Shown here: positions 36,292-45,334 of the stretch, in pieces | How positions within the stretch are numbered: position 1 is the first letter of the stretch | Layout: each line of letters starts with the position of its first letter | Source of the DNA: Roseibium album | Lineage (GTDB): Bacteria > Pseudomonadota > Alphaproteobacteria > Rhizobiales > Stappiaceae | NCBI RefSeq assembly: GCF_001404515.1 | Contig: NZ_CXWE01000006.1 | Span: forward strand, 62,001-126,000 | DNA: 64,000 bases | Direction of reading: 5' to 3' | Made by a program: the position numbers and the translations under genes | The notes under the pieces: model-generated | Database searches by the model: none | What the model saw: the letters and a program-made list of their open reading frames with translations, nothing else | Told to the model about the DNA's origin: nothing

Positions 36292-36726
36292 ATGAAATTA
36301 CTGGATATTTCGGAAGTTTCTCAACAGAGCGGGATCGCTGCATCCGCGCTCCGGCATTATGAGGAAAAGGGCCTCATCACTTCCCTCGGGCGCCGTGGCC
36401 TGAAACGGCTGTTCGGCCCAGAAGTTCTGGACCAGCTGTCGCTGATCACACTTGGGAAAACTGCAGGGTTTTCACTTTACGAAATCAAGGCCATGTTCGG
36501 CTCCGACGGCAGACCTTACATTTCCCGGGAGACGTTGAAAAAAAAGGCGGAAGATCTCGACCGGCAGGTCGAGAGACTTGCCGGCCTCAGGGACATGATC
36601 CGTCACGTAGCGGATTGCTCTGCGCCCTCGCACATGGAGTGCCCGAAATTTCGCAAGTTGCTGCGAGTGGGAGGCAAGCGAAAACCTGTAGGTGCGAAGA
36701 AAAGAAAGAACATTGGCCAGCTTTAA
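36292..36726 (+). CDS. MerR family transcriptional regulator
   Basis: This 144-residue regulator has the MerR winged helix at residues 1-70 (DISEVSQQSGIAASALRHYE, then LRHYEEKGLITSLGRRGLKR), a dimerisation coiled coil (about 80-108) and a short effector tail with Cys109 and Cys117 (ADCSAPSHMECPKF), ending basic (GGKRKPVGAKKRKNIG). Two cysteines eight residues apart could sense a metal or thiol reagent, but the four-Cys iron-sulfur cluster motif of SoxR is absent. GAGG lies seven bases before the ATG at 36292. It is divergent from the MFS transporter, whose promoter has the MerR architecture. The inducer is unknown. Confidence 0.9.
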   Translation: MKLLDISEVSQQSGIAASALRHYEEKGLITSLGRRGLKRLFGPEVLDQLSLITLGKTAGFSLYEIKAMFGSDGRPYISRETLKKKAEDLDRQVERLAGLRDMIRHVADCSAPSHMECPKFRKLLRVGGKRKPVGAKKRKNIGQL

Positions 36727-36842
36727 ATCCCAGATTGAACTGCTTAAGTTTTTGCAACGGCCGCCACGCGGCATTGAATGCGAATTCCTTCTATCAATTC
36801 TCGAATAATGTACATTCGGGTGGTTCATTCAAAGATTTTGAA

Positions 36843-37415
36843 ATGTCGATCATAAACTGGCTGTTTCGCCGACAAAAAATTCCAAAAGTCTGCCTTGGAG
36901 ACGTTCAGATGCATCTGGACTGGAACATCGTCAGTTCTTTTTGTGAATTGGTCGGAACAACGGCCGGCCGGCAACCAAGCCAGGAAGAATTGAAACAATA
37001 TTTCTCTGCTGCACTGGGTCTTGCAGCCTATGTGCCGAACGATCAGGAAATGTCAGGAGGTCATCTTTATCATTTCGCGATCACCGACCTTCGACACGGT
37101 TATTTCGGGCCATTTGGAGAAAGCGACTATTGGGTACCAATTGTTATTCGTCCTTCCATTACCGTGAAGGGATTCCTGATCGACATTGATACCGGACGCA
37201 TAATGGCCACGCGCACACACACTCAAAAAACACCCTGGAAGAGGTACAAGAACCCTGTCTTTCTCGCCTGGAGTTTCTTTCTGGGAACAACCGACCCGGA
37301 CGCAGCTCAGCCCATGGGTGACATGGCTGCGATCAAAACCCTGAAAAAACTCAAGGCGCTTGCAAAGAAGCAGGCAAGGGTCGACTACCTTCTTGAAAAG
37401 AACAGGGTCACCTGA
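36843..37415 (+). CDS. Hypothetical cytoplasmic protein
   Basis: This 190-residue protein is not recognised. It begins MSIINWLFRRQKIPKVCLGD and has a mixed middle with HLYHFAITDLRHGYFGPFGE and VIRPSITVKGFLIDIDTGRI. It ends in a Lys-rich helix (TLKKLKALAKKQARVDYLLE). No signal peptide or membrane helix is seen. The ATG at 36843 is chosen because the upstream codons overlap the merR gene and look non-coding; no ribosome site is visible. Its last 31 bases overlap the 3' end of the convergent MATE gene. Confidence 0.55.
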   Translation: MSIINWLFRRQKIPKVCLGDVQMHLDWNIVSSFCELVGTTAGRQPSQEELKQYFSAALGLAAYVPNDQEMSGGHLYHFAITDLRHGYFGPFGESDYWVPIVIRPSITVKGFLIDIDTGRIMATRTHTQKTPWKRYKNPVFLAWSFFLGTTDPDAAQPMGDMAAIKTLKKLKALAKKQARVDYLLEKNRVT

Positions 37416-38782
37416 CGGGCCTGGCGCTGGAAAAGGCTCGGGCCTTTGGGTTCTTCGTGGTGGATTTCGACATCCTTCATCACTCTGCGCACCAACAGCA
37501 GGGCGAGCACGCCGAAGACGACGCCACCGGCGGCTTGCCCGATCAGAACGCCGGGCGCGCCAAGATAGGCCCCGCCAAGCCAGACGAAAGGGATGGTGCC
37601 AAGTGTATGGCGACCCCAGTTTATCCAGGTCGAATAGAAGGGACGGCCAAGATTGTTGAAAAAGGCATTCGAAACAAAAAGCACGCCGTTGAAGAAGAAT
37701 GCCAGGGCCAGTGGACCGCAAAAAAGATAGATCAGCGTGAGTGCCATGCCTTCGGCCTCGAACAACCGGGCAATCGGCTCCCGCAGGAGGAAGAGAACAA
37801 GTGCTGCCAGTCCGACAACAAGCGCTGTAAACAGCAAGGCTTCGCGCAAGGAGCCGCGAACCCTGTCAAAGCGGCCTGCGCCGTAATTCTGTCCAACGAT
37901 CGGACCGATGGCACCCGACAGCGCAAAAATCGTCGCGAAGGCAAGCGGTGACATGCGGGCGACTACCGCCATGCCGGCAACTGCATCTTCACCGAATTCC
38001 GCCATCGACCGCGTCACCCAGGCCTGGCCTACCGGCGTTGCCAACTGTGTGAGGATCGCAGGAAACGCGATCGCGGAAATCGGCGGCAAATCCTTGAAGA
38101 TCTGCAATGGCCTCGGCAGGCTGAGGCCACCGTGAAAGCGGAAGACCGGCGCCAGGGCAAAAGCTGCGATCGCCAGTCTTGACGCGGCACTCGCCAGTGC
38201 AGCCCCGGTCAACTCCAGATCAAGTCCGAAGATCAGGATCGGATCAAGCACCGCATTCACAAGACCACCCATGATTGTCGACATCATCGCACGTCTCGCG
38301 TCCCCGTGCGCCCGCAGGATGGCCCCTCCGGCCATGCCCAGCAGAAGCACGGGAAGGGTCGGAACGATGATGGCGAGGTAGTGAACGGCCAGCCCGTGGG
38401 TCACACCCCTGGCTCCGATCAGGTCGACAAGCGCATCCAGTGACAGCCAGACGGCCAGTGCAAAGATGGCCGCAAACAGAAATCCGACCGTCAACGCGGT
38501 CGATGCCCGCTGGCGGGCTCTTTCCTTGTCCCCGGCCCCGAGTGCCTGTGCCACAAGAGCGCCGGCGGCAATGGCCACGCCAATGTTGAAGGATGTCGTG
38601 AAGAACAGGATCGCCCCGGCATATCCGATCGCTGCGGCCAGTTCATCCTTGCCGAGCATCGATATGAAAATCATGTCGACGAAATCGACGGCAAAGATCG
38701 CCATCAGACCGACTGATGACGTCAGCGACATCACCGTCACGTGACGAAACAGACTACCTTCGATAAATCTTGCCTGGGACAT
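37385..38782 (-). CDS. MATE family efflux transporter
   Basis: This 465-residue inner-membrane antiporter has about 12 helices in two homologous halves. Typical MatE blocks are MSLTSSVGLMAIFAVDFVDM at the N-terminus, GGLVNAVLDPILIFGLDLEL in the first half and FALSGAIGPIVGQNYGAGRF in the second. The family exports cationic drugs or other organics using sodium or proton gradients. The ATG at 38780-38782 is used. The C-terminal 10 codons overlap the convergent hypothetical gene by 31 bases on the other strand. Confidence 0.93.
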   Translation of the reverse strand: MSQARFIEGSLFRHVTVMSLTSSVGLMAIFAVDFVDMIFISMLGKDELAAAIGYAGAILFFTTSFNIGVAIAAGALVAQALGAGDKERARQRASTALTVGFLFAAIFALAVWLSLDALVDLIGARGVTHGLAVHYLAIIVPTLPVLLLGMAGGAILRAHGDARRAMMSTIMGGLVNAVLDPILIFGLDLELTGAALASAASRLAIAAFALAPVFRFHGGLSLPRPLQIFKDLPPISAIAFPAILTQLATPVGQAWVTRSMAEFGEDAVAGMAVVARMSPLAFATIFALSGAIGPIVGQNYGAGRFDRVRGSLREALLFTALVVGLAALVLFLLREPIARLFEAEGMALTLIYLFCGPLALAFFFNGVLFVSNAFFNNLGRPFYSTWINWGRHTLGTIPFVWLGGAYLGAPGVLIGQAAGGVVFGVLALLLVRRVMKDVEIHHEEPKGPSLFQRQARQVTLFFSRR

Positions 38783-38913
38783 GAAACCTGAACGACTGGG
38801 GCGCGCTGGAATGACTGGGGGCGGAATGCGTGCGATGTTTTGACCGGACCAGCTCTAGCCGAAAACTCCGGGATACAGAAGTCTCACATGAATCGATTGC
38901 AGGTAGCGCGAAC

Positions 38914-38943
38914 AAAAAACCCGCCGGATCGCTCCGGCGGGTT
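38914..38943 (-). terminator. Rho-independent terminator of rplM-rpsI
   Basis: An 11-bp perfect stem AACCCGCCGGA / TCCGGCGGGTT with a four-base loop is followed on the minus strand by a run of T (complement of the A run at 38914-38919). It lies 31 bp after the rpsI stop. This is the strongest terminator in the window. Confidence 0.92.
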
Positions 38944-38974
38944 CTTCGAAATCTGAAACCAGTTTCTTCGGCGA

Positions 38975-39451
38975 TTAACGCTTGGAGAACTGGAAGGACC
39001 GACGGGCCTTGCGCTTACCGAATTTCTTACGTTCGACAACGCGGGCATCACGGGTGAGAAAACCGTTCTTTTTCAGGACGCCGCGCAGTTCCGGCTCATA
39101 ATGGGTCAGGGCCTTGGAAAGGCCGTGGCGCACAGCACCGGCCTGACCGGAGAGACCGCCACCGGTGACAGTTGCGACAACGTCATACTGGCTGTCACGA
39201 TCGGTCAGCATCAGCGGCTGACGCAGGATCATCTGCAGGACAGGACGCGCGAAATACTCGGTGAAGTCCTTGCCGTTGACGGAGATCTTGCCAGTACCCG
39301 GCTTGATCCAGACACGAGCGATCGCGTCCTTGCGTTTGCCGGTTGCGTATGCACGGCCCTGTGCGTCCAGCTTCTGGACGTGGACAGGTGCCTCGGGGGC
39401 TGCGGTCTCGACCGCGCCGCCCAGTTCTTCCAGGGATTGCAGCTCAGCCAT
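38975..39451 (-). CDS. rpsI: 30S ribosomal protein S9
   Basis: This 158-residue ribosomal protein contacts the P-site tRNA through its C-terminal tail, here [16 protein letters not shown]. Other S9 blocks are [40 protein letters not shown] and the [14 protein letters not shown] region. About 30 N-terminal residues before the S9 core ([20 protein letters not shown]) are the usual alphaproteobacterial extension. It lies 2 bp after rplM in the conserved rplM-rpsI order and is followed by a strong terminator. Confidence 0.98.
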   Translation of the reverse strand: MAELQSLEELGGAVETAAPEAPVHVQKLDAQGRAYATGKRKDAIARVWIKPGTGKISVNGKDFTEYFARPVLQMILRQPLMLTDRDSQYDVVATVTGGGLSGQAGAVRHGLSKALTHYEPELRGVLKKNGFLTRDARVVERKKFGKRKARRSFQFSKR

Positions 39452-39453
39452 TC

Positions 39454-39921
39454 TTAAGCCCTCTTGCCGTCATTCTTTGCGTTGAGGCCCTTGACGTCGA
39501 CCAATTCAGGTGACTGAGCTTCATGCGGGTGTTTCGGACCAGCGTAAACCTTGAGGTTCTTCAGCTGTTTGTTGGACAGGGGACCGCCAGGCATCATGCG
39601 CTGGACAGCCTTTTCCAGGACACGCTCAGGGAAACGGCCTTCCAGGATACCGCGCGCTGTGCGCTCCTTGATGCCGCCCGGGTGTCCGGTGTGCCAGTAG
39701 TATTTCTTGTTGTCGTACTTGCGACCGGTGAGAACGACCTTGTCGGCATTGATGACAATGATGTTGTCGCCTGTGTCGACATGTGGCGTGTAGGTCGGCA
39801 GATGCTTGCCGCGCAGATGGTTGGCGATGAAAGCGGCAAGACGGCCGACAACCATGCCTTCTGCGTCGATCAAGATCCACTTTTTCTCGACCTCAGCCGG
39901 CTTGGCAGAGAAGGTCTTCAT
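39454..39921 (-). CDS. rplM: 50S ribosomal protein L13
   Basis: This 155-residue ribosomal protein is an early assembly protein of the large subunit. Diagnostic stretches are [40 protein letters not shown] and [20 protein letters not shown]. The ATG at 39919-39921 gives the usual start [15 protein letters not shown]. It is the first gene of the rplM-rpsI operon; its leader is in the 331-bp gap before the divergent diguanylate cyclase. Confidence 0.98.
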   Translation of the reverse strand: MKTFSAKPAEVEKKWILIDAEGMVVGRLAAFIANHLRGKHLPTYTPHVDTGDNIIVINADKVVLTGRKYDNKKYYWHTGHPGGIKERTARGILEGRFPERVLEKAVQRMMPGGPLSNKQLKNLKVYAGPKHPHEAQSPELVDVKGLNAKNDGKRA

Positions 39922-40252
39922 GTGTTTGATCCAACTTGGTCAGTTACAGAAAAGGCCCGCGCGGCTTCGATTGAGCCAGCGAACGGACCTGAATTCGTTC
40001 GAGGCAGCTTATACGCCGGCGAAAATATGCCGTCAAGAACCTTGTTTGAACCATCGGTCAATTTAGTCCAATAAATTCAATAAGTTAAAAAAACGGTACT
40101 CTGCTACCGCACTCTTTTATCTAAATATTCCTACATCGTTTGGATTTATTCGAAAATTCTCAAACCTGCGTCACGCCTGACAATTATCGTCTATTTTACC
40201 TAGTCTTAATTCCCGCCACCTAGTTTGCCTCCTGCAATCACTGAAAGAATGC
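39922..40252. other. Divergent promoter region of rplM and a diguanylate cyclase gene
   Basis: These 331 bases include an AT-rich core (about 40070-40200) that should hold the rplM and cyclase promoters. In other bacteria the L13 mRNA leader binds L13 for feedback control; I could not identify such a fold here by eye. No gene is supported. Confidence 0.45.
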
Positions 40253-41467
40253 ATGATGGGTCTTGGCAGCCTCCGGCGAATAAAACCGAACCCGTTGCTC
40301 GCAGCACTGTTGAGTACGTTCGTTCTTGTGTCAGTCGTTTATTATTCTCTGGATGCGCTGATCGATTGGCAGGTCCGTATCGCGATCCAGAAAGACGCTG
40401 AAATCCGGTCGAAAAAGTGGACCGAAAACTTCTTTGAAACAACACCGTCTGTCAGTCAGATGATTGAATCCGGAGTCGCTCCGGAAAAGGATTTCGCCAA
40501 GCTGGAAAATTCGTTTGTGCTCACTGGCGTGATCCGCATAAAGCTGTTCGACAGTGAAGGTATGCTGGCGTTCATGTCCGACAACGGTGTTCTTGCGCCA
40601 ACACAATTCTTCAGCGAAAGAGCACTCGGCGTGTTTGATTCCGGAGACAGCATCGTCTTCCTGCATGCGCCAGAGGAAAAACTTGGCCATCCGGAGCACC
40701 TGCGGACGTATGTCGAGATCTACACGCCCGCCGTCCTCCCCTCCGGCGAGTGCATCGGTGTCGTCGAGGTCTATTTGGATGTCAGCGTCCTGGAGGCAGC
40801 ACTGCAGGATTCGTTTCGACAGATCAGCGGTTACTTGATCGCCGGAACGATCGCGGTTCTGTTGATCCCGGCAGGAGCCTATGTCGGAATCACACGTCAG
40901 ATCATCCGGAAGGATCGACAGTTTCTGGAGTTCACGCGATATGACCAACTCACGGGTGCTCTGAGTCGCAACAGTATTTCCGGAATTCTGACCAGGCAAT
41001 TTTCAGAACCGCAGACACTCAGTCGCCTCGGTGTTCTGTTCGTTGACATCGACCACTTCAAACAGGTCAACGACAAATATGGGCACTCATTTGGCGACAG
41101 TCTGTTGCGGCACATCTCGCACATTCTCATGGCCAACCTGCATGGCAAGTCCGATGCAGTCGGACGTTTTGGCGGCGATGAGTTTGTCGTGCTTTGTCCC
41201 AACATAAACCCGCACGACTTTCGAAAACTGTACGGGCGCGTGATGGACGTGGCGCAAAAAGCTTTTCAACACGATGGCAACAGCTACATTCCGAGCTTGA
41301 GCATAGGGGCTTATCTTACCGCCGAGGGCGATACGGAAAAGACCGCGCTTCATCGCGCCGACCTTGCCGTCTACGCTGCTAAACGCAACGGGCGCGGTCA
41401 GGTTTTCGAATACTCCGAGGAACTGGAAGGACTGTTTACGCAGGAAGATCCGAAGCAGACGGCCTAG
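40253..41467 (+). CDS. Membrane-bound diguanylate cyclase (GGDEF)
   Basis: This 404-residue protein makes cyclic-di-GMP. Helix one is near residues 14-36, a sensory periplasmic part of about 155 residues follows, helix two is near 190-212 (YLIAGTIAVLLIPAGAYVGI), and the cyclase domain runs from about 225. The active motif GGDEF is intact at residues 307-311 in RFGGDEFVVL. The residues five positions before it do not form RxxD, so the product-inhibition site seems absent. The sensory part has no recognised fold. Its 3' end is 8 bp from the convergent thioesterase gene. Confidence 0.92.
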   Translation: MMGLGSLRRIKPNPLLAALLSTFVLVSVVYYSLDALIDWQVRIAIQKDAEIRSKKWTENFFETTPSVSQMIESGVAPEKDFAKLENSFVLTGVIRIKLFDSEGMLAFMSDNGVLAPTQFFSERALGVFDSGDSIVFLHAPEEKLGHPEHLRTYVEIYTPAVLPSGECIGVVEVYLDVSVLEAALQDSFRQISGYLIAGTIAVLLIPAGAYVGITRQIIRKDRQFLEFTRYDQLTGALSRNSISGILTRQFSEPQTLSRLGVLFVDIDHFKQVNDKYGHSFGDSLLRHISHILMANLHGKSDAVGRFGGDEFVVLCPNINPHDFRKLYGRVMDVAQKAFQHDGNSYIPSLSIGAYLTAEGDTEKTALHRADLAVYAAKRNGRGQVFEYSEELEGLFTQEDPKQTA

Positions 41468-41475
41468 GATACTCT

Positions 41476-41901
41476 CTACCGCGGAGGCACCGAATAGGTC
41501 GCCGTCGCATGCGCGACAAGTTCCTCTTCCCCTGCCCCGGCAATACCGCATTCAACCACTGCCAATCGCTTGCCAAGTTTCAGAAGCCGGCATGTGCCGA
41601 GCAAATCTCCAGCCTCGGGTTTGCGCAGGAAGTTAATGCTGAAGTTGGTCGTTACTGCCAGTGCGACCGGACCGATATGCGCCAGGATCACGACATAGGC
41701 TGCCAGATCTGCAAGTGCCATCATGGAAGGACCCGAAATCGTTCCACCGGGACGCAGATGGAGGTCGGTTGCCGCAAGGCGCATGACCGCTTCGCCAGAC
41801 GAGACACTGTCGATGGAATATGCACGTCCACCGGCATGGATCTGCGGAAATTCCCGATCCAGGAACCCGGCGATCTCCTGAGCTGTCATTACCGGCTGCA
41901 T
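41476..41901 (-). CDS. PaaI-type hotdog-fold thioesterase
   Basis: This 141-residue enzyme has the single hotdog fold of acyl-CoA thioesterases of the PaaI/YbgC-like group. The core LHLRPGGTISGPSMMALADL contains the HLRPGG and ALAD segments; the Asp of ALADLAAY is the expected catalytic acid. FSINFLRKPEAGDLLGTCRL is the second conserved strand pair. The ATG at 41899-41901 is used; M5 is an alternative. Substrate not known. It is convergent with the cyclase gene. Confidence 0.88.
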   Translation of the reverse strand: MQPVMTAQEIAGFLDREFPQIHAGGRAYSIDSVSSGEAVMRLAATDLHLRPGGTISGPSMMALADLAAYVVILAHIGPVALAVTTNFSINFLRKPEAGDLLGTCRLLKLGKRLAVVECGIAGAGEEELVAHATATYSVPPR

Positions 41902-41999
41902 CGGTGTCTCCTACCTCTTTCAATTCATGCCGGTAATCCGACCTGCTTTTACGTAAACGTCAAAGCAAATTGATTGCAAGGGCAGTTGCTGACAAAACG

Positions 42000-43343
42000 T
42001 TACTCTGCAGGCTGGGTCCGCGCAGCACGCCTCTTTTCAATTGCGTAGATACCACGGTCCCAAAGCCATTCAGCAAGAGTGCTGAGGCCGATACCGGTAC
42101 GCATCTGAAATTCCTCGAAATGAAAGCGCGAGGCGCGCAGGCCTTTCAGCACGAGGCCGCGCCGCAATGCCTTTCGCATGGCAACAGGACCGCAAAAAAA
42201 GACATGAGCCTGTGAAAGATCGCCACCCAGATCGGTTGCAACGCGATCTGGCGTCAGGCGAACACCTTCTGCGGAATTGACGATTATCAGTTCAAGGCCA
42301 GAGACCTCTTCCGCAATTTTCTCAAGTTCGACCACGTAAGGAATGTCGTCCCGTTCGCGAACACAGTAGTAGAGTTTTACCGGGCCGGTTTCCCGAGATT
42401 TCAAGCTTTCGGCAAATGCGATGAAGGGTGTGATACCGACGCCGGCACCGATCCAGATCTGCGGGTCCCTGCCGAACGGCATCGAAAAGTGACCGAATGG
42501 TCTCGTGACGGTCGCCTCCATGCCTGTTTCTACTTCGCGACGAAGTCGCCGAGTGTAGTTGCCGAGATCCTTGATCGAAAATCGCAAGCTTCGATCTTCA
42601 TGGGGTGCCCCGCTCAATGTGAAGGGATGTTCTTCCGACAGTCCGCTCCCGTTGATTGAAAGAAAGGCGAATTGTCCGGGTTTGTGCTTCAGGCCACGGC
42701 CTTTGGGTTTCAACTCGATTTCCGTCAGGCCGCCCAGATGCCTGACTGCAGAAATCTTGTAGCCGTGTCCACGCGGTACCATTGGCCGGAACAAGGACAT
42801 CCAAAGATAGCTGATGATACCGAGCAGACAGAAGGCCGAAATATAGAGCCCAAGCGGATCTGCAACGGAGAAAGGTTTCTCGATGAAAAAGAAGTGAAAG
42901 GCCGCAAGGGCGAAAAAAATGCCGATCAGGCGATGGCTCCATTTCCACAAATGATAGGGAATGAAGGTTATGACCGACGCAAGGGCGAGAACAAGAAGTC
43001 CGTAGAGACTGATTTCACCAATGTCTTCGGCGATTCCGGCGAGCGGGCCGCCCCGAAGGCCGTTCATTTCCGCATCGACAATATCGTGCAGACCCATTGC
43101 GACCATGGCGATGACACCGAGCCATTTGTGCAGGACATAAATCCGGTCAAGCGAACCAAATACCGTTTCGAGACCCGGCATCCGTGTCGCGATGAACTGG
43201 TTGATACCCATCAGGACCAGCGCTGAAGACCCGAGATACTGGCTGAATAGCGCGACCGGGTCGCGCGTTGCCGCGAGAGGAACAAACCAGATAATTGGCA
43301 AGAGACATGCCAGGGCGATCAAAACCAGTCCGGATATTCTCAA
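42000..43343 (-). CDS. Ferric-reductase-like transmembrane oxidoreductase (FAD/NAD(P)H)
   Basis: This 447-residue inner-membrane protein has an N-terminal ferric-reductase-type heme domain (about six helices, residues 1-195, with paired His in HKWLGVIAMVAMGLHDIVD and LWKWSHRLIGIFFALAAFHF). A ferredoxin-reductase module follows (about 200-430): FAD-binding HPFTLSGAPHEDRSLRFSIK and NAD-binding IWIGAGVGITPFIAFAESL. Such proteins pass electrons from NAD(P)H through FAD and heme across the membrane. The start is a TTG at 43341-43343, favoured by GGGAGAGTGAC just before it. The acceptor (ferric iron, oxygen or other) is not determined. Confidence 0.88.
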   Translation of the reverse strand: MRISGLVLIALACLLPIIWFVPLAATRDPVALFSQYLGSSALVLMGINQFIATRMPGLETVFGSLDRIYVLHKWLGVIAMVAMGLHDIVDAEMNGLRGGPLAGIAEDIGEISLYGLLVLALASVITFIPYHLWKWSHRLIGIFFALAAFHFFFIEKPFSVADPLGLYISAFCLLGIISYLWMSLFRPMVPRGHGYKISAVRHLGGLTEIELKPKGRGLKHKPGQFAFLSINGSGLSEEHPFTLSGAPHEDRSLRFSIKDLGNYTRRLRREVETGMEATVTRPFGHFSMPFGRDPQIWIGAGVGITPFIAFAESLKSRETGPVKLYYCVRERDDIPYVVELEKIAEEVSGLELIIVNSAEGVRLTPDRVATDLGGDLSQAHVFFCGPVAMRKALRRGLVLKGLRASRFHFEEFQMRTGIGLSTLAEWLWDRGIYAIEKRRAARTQPAE

Positions 43344-43578
43344 GTCACTCTCCCGATTCGAAAGCTCCGTTCAGCGCCTGGAAGCAAATTCAGCGCTGAA
43401 GTAGCAGGAGATGGTTCAATTACAATAAACCTTGGTTTAATTCACTTTCGGTCAGCTGATTTTTCGAGTGTTGCAGCCATGGTGTCCTTGCGGCCCGGCG
43501 CTCCACTATATTTGACGACGAAGATTTCGTATTGTCGGCTCACTCTTTGTATTCATGTCGGAAAAAGAGAAATACCTG

Positions 43579-44079
43579 ATGCTCAATTCACGCGCCGCTG
43601 GCCAGTTTGCAACAAAAACTTCGACCGTCCTGGCCGTGCTTTTCCTGTCCGGACTGGCACACGCCGATGACTGGACCTTCATGGATGACCGGTCGAGTCC
43701 ACAGAAGCTGGTTGAAAGCTACTATTTCGCCATAAGCAACGGGTATTACGTGCAGGCCTACGGTTATTTCCAGAAAAGTTCGGCTCCACAGAATTTCGAA
43801 ACCTGGGCCAAAGGCTATGCGGACACCAAAACGGTGAGCGTGAAATTCGGACCTACGGAACCTGACCCGGGTGCCGGACAAATCTACTGGGCCCTGCCGG
43901 TGGCAATCGACGCCATACAGACCAACGGCAAGAGCAAGGTCTTTACCGGGTGTTACAAGATCCACATGATCAATCCCGGCATGCAGAGCGATCCGCCCTA
44001 TCAGCCAATGGGGATCGTCTCCGCATCGCTCAAGGAAACCAAAGAGTCCTACAAGGACGCAAAGCCCGGCAGTTGCTGA
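43579..44079 (+). CDS. Secreted hypothetical protein
   Basis: This 166-residue protein has a signal peptide (KTSTVLAVLFLSGLAHA, cleaved before DDWTFM). The mature domain has PQKLVESYYFAISNGYYVQA, a pattern seen in small NTF2-like or DUF-type periplasmic proteins with paired Tyr/Phe helices, and two cysteines (FTGCYKIHM and the C-terminal GSC) that could form a disulfide. Function unknown. The ATG at 43579 is chosen over 43555 because the signal peptide then has normal length. It converges with bmt, 65 bp apart. Confidence 0.65.
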   Translation: MLNSRAAGQFATKTSTVLAVLFLSGLAHADDWTFMDDRSSPQKLVESYYFAISNGYYVQAYGYFQKSSAPQNFETWAKGYADTKTVSVKFGPTEPDPGAGQIYWALPVAIDAIQTNGKSKVFTGCYKIHMINPGMQSDPPYQPMGIVSASLKETKESYKDAKPGSC

Positions 44080-44144
44080 GCAGCGACGTTAGCGCACACG
44101 AACTGGTTGTCAGATGCCCGCCCTGTCACCCGGGATGGACAAAC

Positions 44145-45176
44145 TCAGCCTCGCCTGCGCCCACGCCTCCGACCTGCAGATCCTGCTGCCTCGCTTTCAG
44201 CCCGCGCTGCATCAGCAGCCTTGTTGGGAGGCGACACAAGCGGACCGATCTCGCTCAACACCTCGTCAAGCGTTGGCCGTTGCCCGTCAGAATGGGCGTC
44301 CAGTGCGTTTCGCATGGCAGCAAGATGAACCGGAGATGTTCCGCAACATCCTCCGATGATCCGGGCGCCTGCATCCAACGCCATGTGTGTGTATTTTGCC
44401 ATCAGTTCGGGCGTTCCGGTGTAGACAACCTCATCGCCACGGATCTGCGGAATGCCGCAGTTGGCCTTCGCGACGACAATCGCATCCGGATAGGCCTCGG
44501 TGATTTCCATGATCGCTGCCAGCAGGTCTGAAGCACCAACCCCGCAATTGGACCCTATTGCGACCGGTGTGCACGCGAAATCGGATTGCAGATCGCCTAA
44601 CCCCCTGGGTGCAAGGCCCATCATGGTTTTTCCGGCGGTGTCGAAACTGGCCGTGATGACCAGTGGAAGGTCGAAATCCTTCGCCGCCTCCGCGACTGCC
44701 TTCATTTCTTCGATGGCCGACATGGTTTCTGCCCACAGAATATCGGCGCCGCCTTCGACGAGGCCTTCTATCTGCTCGCGGAAAGCAACGACGCCTTCCT
44801 CGTAGCTCAGCGCACCAAGCGGCTGGAACAATTCGCCTGTCGGGCCGATCGAACCGCCGATCAGCACTTCCCGGTCGACTGTCGCGGCCACTTCCTTCGC
44901 CAGTTCCACACCGGCGACATTGAGTTCCTTCACCCGGCCTTCAGCCTTGTGCAACTTCAGGCGATGACGGTTACAGCCGAAAGTATTGGTCAGGATGATG
45001 TCGGATCCGGCATCGACAAAGGATTGGTGCAGCGCCCTGATTTTCTCCTGTTCGTCTACATTCCAGAGCTCCGGTGCATCACCGGACAACAGCCCCATCT
45101 CGAACAGATTGGTCCCAGTTGCACCATCGGCAAGGAGTGCTCCCTTGCGCGCCAAAAGGTCTTCAAATTTCGACAT
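44145..45176 (-). CDS. bmt: Betaine-homocysteine S-methyltransferase family protein
   Basis: This 343-residue zinc methyltransferase moves a methyl group from glycine betaine (or a related donor) to homocysteine, giving dimethylglycine and methionine. The N-terminal LLADGATGTNLFEMGL and ILTNTFGCNRHRL are barrel-entry motifs. The zinc cysteines are in IGSNCGVGA and IIGGCCGTSP. The C-terminus carries an extra Arg-rich tail (AAGSAGRRRGRRRG) not needed for the fold. It lies 158 bp downstream of the FAD/GcvT gene on the same strand. Homologues beside MttB-family genes may use other methyl sources, so betaine is likely but not proven. Confidence 0.88.
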   Translation of the reverse strand: MSKFEDLLARKGALLADGATGTNLFEMGLLSGDAPELWNVDEQEKIRALHQSFVDAGSDIILTNTFGCNRHRLKLHKAEGRVKELNVAGVELAKEVAATVDREVLIGGSIGPTGELFQPLGALSYEEGVVAFREQIEGLVEGGADILWAETMSAIEEMKAVAEAAKDFDLPLVITASFDTAGKTMMGLAPRGLGDLQSDFACTPVAIGSNCGVGASDLLAAIMEITEAYPDAIVVAKANCGIPQIRGDEVVYTGTPELMAKYTHMALDAGARIIGGCCGTSPVHLAAMRNALDAHSDGQRPTLDEVLSEIGPLVSPPNKAADAARAESEAAGSAGRRRGRRRG

Positions 45177-45234
45177 TCGGAGGTCTTTCGTGTTCCGGCT
45201 TCGTCTTGGTTGCCTTGGCTGCCTGCAATAGCAG

Positions 45235-45260
45235 AACCCGCGCGGATGTCCACGCGGGTT
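45235..45260. terminator. Hairpin between the FAD/GcvT gene and bmt
   Basis: AACCCGCG (45235-45242) pairs with CGCGGGTT (45253-45260) over a 10-base loop. A T-rich run follows only on the plus strand, while both flanking genes are on the minus strand. It may attenuate read-through into bmt or stabilise mRNA. Confidence 0.4.
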
Positions 45261-45334
45261 TTGACAGTTTTCCAGATGATGTGCCCGCGCCGTCAGGGTC
45301 GGTCGCGGGTATCCCCTGTCACGTCAGAAAGAGG

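Noticed and set aside
36292..36726. SoxR identity for the MerR regulator
   Set aside because: The operator is SoxR-like but only two cysteines (109, 117) are present; the four-Cys iron-sulfur motif is missing.
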